Positions 35,210 through 64,000 of a DNA stretch of 64,000 nucleotides are shown one piece after another. Location: NCBI RefSeq assembly GCF_000003815.2, contig NC_049980.1:28199273-28263272 (forward strand). The letters are read 5' to 3'. The notes below the pieces were generated by a model. It saw only the letters and a list, made by a program, of their open reading frames with translations. It searched no databases and was not told the DNA's origin. The translations under genes were made by a program, and so were the position numbers. This DNA is from Branchiostoma floridae (Eukaryota > Chordata > Leptocardii > Amphioxiformes > Branchiostomatidae). Positions within the stretch are counted from its first letter, which is position 1. Each line of letters opens with the position of its first letter.

Positions 35210-36133
35210 CTGGTCAGGGGAGAGAAATGAAATCAGTGATGAGATTACCAATTCTAAGTAGTAAAACTACAGGTCATGACAGAGAAGGAAGATGCTATAT
35301 GCAGTATCTTGTACTCATTATCATCATCATCATGCAAAAAGACAATTCCCCTAGCTCTTGTTGATGAGCACATTTTTTTTGGACAAAAAATTGCTTAACA
35401 TCCCGTCCTAAACACTGCAACTCCTCATATCAACAACACATCATTTTGTCATCTTCACCTTTTCATCATCATTTTTGTCATCTTGACCATTTCATAATCA
35501 TCATCATCTTCATCATTATCATCATCACCATTATGAACAGTGGAATTTATCAAATGCTAATGCCAATACCCAAAATAGTAATGAACAATAAGTTGCAATG
35601 TTTGTGTGTCAGTTTGCTGATGGGTATTTCAAACACGGGCCACGACTACCATTAGTGCTATAAAGGATATACCCCTAACCCCCACAAGAGACATCACATT
35701 AAATATGAAACAAAACCTGCATATAAACTTGCATGTAACCTCGAGGGAAAACACGATTTTTGGCAAAAGGGTCACTTTATCTTTTGATATTCTGTCCATC
35801 CACAGCCAAGCAAACATGCAACCACACATTTCCCGTCTGTGGGCAATGCCGGGCAGCCTCGCGCGTGTCTGGCATATAAACCAACCCACAAGCTGTCTGC
35901 ACTACCAAAACAAAACCTACGGGAGGTCCTCCACTGCGACAATAACAAATACATAAATTTGTCGCATTTCATATTGAACAACGATCTTTAATACACATAA
36001 TAATCGTATGCTGCTATTTTATATGATTTAACCAGACGCAAATACAGGAGAGACCTCTAGACACTTACGTTTAGGTATTATAATGGTCTGGATGATGATG
36101 AATGTTGAATTTATCCACATAATATATTCTTAC

Positions 36134-36311
36134 CTCTGGGACTCTAGTCTACCTGTGCTACGCCCCTATATTGTGGAACTGCAGCGTGGATTATTGCTCT
36201 AAGTCCCAGTCTATGGGATAAAAACAACTATGACAGCCCGGGGAACCATCCGTCTGCTGTTTTTGTTTCCCGTCTTCCTCCCAGTATCCCGTCTTGTCTT
36301 GGCAGATTTCC
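36134..36311 (-). other. Candidate 5' UTR exon of the MS4A-like gene
   Basis: On the minus strand a TGTGTTACAG acceptor precedes 36311 and a consensus CCCAGAG/GTAAGAAT donor follows 36134. The interval contains a short ORF ending DWDLEQ that would act as an upstream ORF if transcribed. It lies about 0.9 kb upstream of the coding exon at 35209. Another donor (GTAC/GTAAGTTG) at 37570, with an acceptor-like GTGTACAG near 37730, could mark a further exon. No homology supports either as coding. Confidence 0.35.
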
Positions 36312-36952
36312 CTGTAACACAAATTCACCGCATAAAAACGTAAAACATACAGATTAATTTTTATTTGCTGAAAGTGCAAAAATGGAGATTTCTACCAAAA
36401 TAATGAATCTTGAAGATTTACAAATTTCGGTTAACTTATCAAGCATTTTTTGCATGAACGGTTTATGTCAGAAGTGATAAGCTTAGACTGGTAATGTTTT
36501 TTGCGTGTTGATGCGGTTGCAGCTGGTATCTATATCTAGGTATCAGATCTCCAAACCTCAATGACCAACATGACGTCACACGGTCACGACCGTCCATTTT
36601 CCAAGAAATTGTGGGCGTCACGGAAGACTACTGTCATGTTTACGTGACTAGAATGCAATTTCTCTGTCCACTTGCAGGGAGATTGTTTATAATATTGTTT
36701 TCAATTCGCGTTCATCGTTCCCTTTGGATTCCCAATGCCATTTAATCGTGTATGCTAATATATGAGGCTAGGATAGAGGTTACTGGGTACCCAGATAGCC
36801 TCATGGTGGGGTTTGCGAACTTCAAGGTAGCTATCGCCTGTAGTCCCTGCCAACTTTGTATACTTGATGTGCATCATAGATTTGATAAACACACCACTCA
36901 GCGATTTTGCCGTTGATTTCTCAATGCATTGGGTACTCAGGGATTGTTCATC

Positions 36953-37161
36953 ATACTGTAAATGCATTCAAGTTCGCGGGCATTTAATCTCGCGGGAGCG
37001 GGAAAATGAAGTGTTCGCGGTGGTTTTAAATTCACGGTAGCGCCATAGTCTCATACTATAATGAAAAAAATGTTCGCGGTGGTTTTGAGATCGCAGTGAA
37101 GTGGTCACCGCGAAAACCGCGAACATAAAACCACCGCGAACATTTGTGCATTTACAGTATT
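36953..37161. mobile_element. ~209-bp palindromic MITE
   Basis: ATACTGTAAATGCATTCAAG then TTCGCGG on the left matches the reverse complement of CCGCGAACATTTGTGCATTTACAGTAT on the right. The interior repeats GTTCGCGGTGGTTTT in both orientations, making a strong hairpin. Confidence 0.85.
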
Positions 37162-37411
37162 GTTTATGACTGTCCATTGTCACTATGTGTATACCATGTA
37201 CTTGCAATTAGCCCTCGGGCACGAACTTGCAAATAAACTTCTATTTTTTTATTATTTTTTCTAACGGTAAAGGACTAACGCTATGTGTTCTCTTTTTTTC
37301 AATGGTCCCGGGCTCCCGGCCGATCATTGCGATTGCTGGCCATGGTAAACGGAGATGATTTTGCCATTAATTCCATCTGAGAAGATGGATCTCTCTATCT
37401 CCATCTATCTG

Positions 37412-37444
37412 TCGATCGATCCATTGATTGATCGATCGATCAAT

Positions 37445-37502
<58 letters not shown>

Positions 37503-37503
37503 C
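37412..37503. repeat. (GATT)n microsatellite
   Basis: About 90 bp of ATTGATTG repeats preceded by GATCGATC and by a CTATCT-rich stretch. It encodes the artefact ORF with repeated INQS. Confidence 0.97.
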
Positions 37504-37749
37504 TGGAGCACAACTTGTGGCTGGCAGAATTAGCGTGACCGACACATGTGAATACATTCTGCAACTTACGTACGTTAATAGTGTGTTGGATCTTTGAGCT
37601 CCGGTTTCGCTGACACGAATTTCGCCGGCTTTATTTCGGCTACGGCCATTCGGCAGTTGTACACAGCGTAATTCTTGGGGTTTACTTTAGAGTGCTGCAT
37701 TAAATCCATGTACCGGTGTCTTCCATGCTCTGTACACAAGCAATGATAA

Positions 37750-39384
37750 TAAATTGATTTCAACTCCCCTTCCCAGGCGTATTTACTTCCAACTCAAGAA
37801 TATACTGACCTATCTTGTAATGTATAATACCAACATTTCTAAGCAGACATATCTATAACGTTATACTGTACTCACGATATATGATCTTAAAAGACTGTAT
37901 TTCTGAAATTCGGGTACAACTGAATTGATATCATACTACTATTTGCCAACAATAAAACGCTTTATAACAACGTATAAAATGTGATGATATGCTTCAGCTT
38001 GTTGTGATAGGTTTTGTTATTACACGTATGTCCCAGGTAATTAGTCCAATGTGTATGCCTGAGAGTACCTGTAGTTGCCAAGTAGTAGCGATGGATGTCA
38101 GCTACGCCTGTTAATGGCTTCCTTAGGCCATAAACGGTGTCGATACAATTTTCTTGTATCTATTGATAAATCTCACGTTTTGTTGAGTGTGCCATAGTTG
38201 AAAAGAATCGATTATTTTATTTGAAAACGAAAATAACCCCTCTTCTAAAAATTGCAGATTATGCTCATCTTAGTGAGGGTTAGGGAGCATTTAGAATCAG
38301 AAGAGAGTCGGAAGTTTGTGGCTAGGCCGCGGGGATGGTTGGGAGTAGGTTAGAAACATTCGGGGTTCGGTCAGGAGTAAATCATTTTATGGTTGGGACT
38401 TGGTTAGCACATGGTTTGCGCAATACGATAGGCGTGGCCTAAAACTGGTCAGACTGCTCGAAACTCAGAACGCCAAACTTGGATGGCTATTTGTTCCATT
38501 TCTACGATTTTCTAGCGATCCGGAGTCTGGTAGAGACTAGGTCGGGAGGCCAATTGTTCGGCTATATGTAACCGGGACTTTACCTGGCGTTCATCACCAT
38601 TGGTAAGACTCCTCTGGCCGGCCGACTCCCCCAGCGTACTATTGACTTTATTTGTCCAATTTCTACAATTAACCACCGTTCCGCGGAACCTGGTAGAGGC
38701 TAGATAAATACCACTTGAAATTTTCGTGCAATGACAGATTGGTCAAAAAGACACGACGGACAAATATTTCTTTCTGAAAAGTACGTAGAAGAAGTAGAAC
38801 AACGACACATGAGAACAGGGGACTAACATTCCCAGTCCGCTAGTTTGAAGGGCTAACCTTTGTGATCACTACACGTAATCGATAACGTGTCCGGATTAAG
38901 TCCGGTATCATCTTTCCCACCAGAAATGACCACAAATGTTTAACAAATGTATAAACACTTCGTTTTCTGCGGCAATATGCACACAGTAAAATTTACCGCA
39001 CACTTTCCGTCAATATCTGCAAGTTACGAGATGGTAACTATTGTCTATCGTCTTTAAAATATGCAAATTATATAACCTCTATATATGCCGATTGATACGA
39101 TAGACTGCCACCCAATACGCACGTTTCTGATCCGGAGACATTCCATCAAGATTTGATATTGCAAACAACCTGAGTGCGCATGGGCTCAGACAAGTCGTCA
39201 CGTCGTGAGAACATTCCACCTCAGGCGACAGGAGAGGACACAGGTTCCTACCCTGCATGTCCCGGAGTCGTACGGGCTGTCTCACTCACTCACTCACTCA
39301 TCCTCGCAAGCTGTCTGACCGGACTAAACTTCACAAGCTCTGCCTCCAAGGTACCCGCCTCTGTCGACAGTCCTGACGGACACC
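37750..39384. other. Intergenic interval upstream of the mosaic protease gene
   Basis: No exon supported. Two diverged ~65-bp segments resemble each other (about 38485-38545 and 38645-38705, sharing TTCTAC.ATT and TGGTAGAG.CTAG), likely an old repeat. A TATA-like CTATATATGCC at about 39080 lies roughly 300 nt before the start codon and could be the core promoter, followed by a 5' UTR. Confidence 0.4.
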
Positions 39385-63741
<24,357 letters not shown>

Positions 63742-64000
63742 GTATGCCTTCTTCCTTGATTCGTGTAAATTGGTATATGTGGCGTCGTGTGGCTTTACTG
63801 GTAGATGTTTGGTCCAGAATGCAGACTCGGGTATCGAATGACATGTTGTTCTCTTGGGAAAGGCACTTAACACTACTTTCCCCACTTCATTCAGGTATAA
63901 TTGAAGACTCGGTGAGGATGTTAGATATCAAGAACACTCCAGTGTTCGAGGAGAGCCACAACTCGAGCACGCTAATGAACCCACCACATTCATCGAAAAG

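Noticed and set aside
37575..37763. Minus-strand ORF ending in AKPELKDPTHY as a small gene
   Set aside because: It looks somewhat protein-like and has an acceptor-like site, but no family match or partner exon was found; kept only as a possible UTR exon note.

Overview
The window is metazoan nuclear DNA. Genes are intron-rich with short exons and canonical GT/AG junctions, intergenic and intronic DNA is full of short inverted-repeat transposons and SINEs, and there is one assembly gap (51394-51658). The gene set (FAM81, PIGO, a CD20/MS4A-like four-TM protein, a mosaic LDLa/trypsin protease) and the repeat style fit an invertebrate deuterostome, most likely a cephalochordate (amphioxus). That species guess is inference; no search could be run.

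Layout. (1) 1-2339: non-coding, with a ~1.13 kb inverted-repeat element (1121-2254). (2) 2340-8190, + strand: FAM81-family coiled-coil gene in six coding exons (373 aa); three of its exons have partial copies lying in neighbouring introns. (3) 8191-11652: shared 3' intergenic region, holding a 5S-rRNA-derived SINE. (4) 18939-11653, - strand: complete PIGO gene in eight exons (1122 aa), the GPI-anchor ethanolamine-phosphate transferase; its introns hold MITEs and a CA repeat. (5) 18940-25549: non-coding, with a ~1.07 kb TIR element and a region where a PIGO-upstream-like segment and two candidate start exons are duplicated. (6) 25550-27511, + strand: intronless ORF for an unrecognised 653-residue protein with an ADQQATEG-type repeat followed by about nine hydrophobic segments. 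(7) 27607-29793: nested transposons with 60-bp and 79-bp tandem repeats. (8) 35209-31194, - strand: MS4A/CD20-like tetraspan protein with a long Pro-rich tail (369 aa). (9) 39385 to beyond the right edge, + strand: a very large mosaic protease gene. It has a signal peptide, then repeating blocks of LDL-receptor class A (LDLa) modules and complete trypsin-fold domains (three here), with Thr/Ser-rich linkers. All 35 exons I could place keep one reading frame (about 1573 aa so far).

The five genes do not look like a pathway. PIGO works in the ER on GPI anchors, FAM81 is a cytosolic coiled-coil protein, the MS4A-like and 653-aa proteins are membrane proteins, and the protease is predicted to be secreted. 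The most interesting material is the protease array (segmental duplication, homogenised exons, divergent S1 pockets, an acidic DDEDK activation site), the unrecognised repeat/multi-TM protein, and the recurrent partial duplication of exon-intron boundaries in four separate genes.
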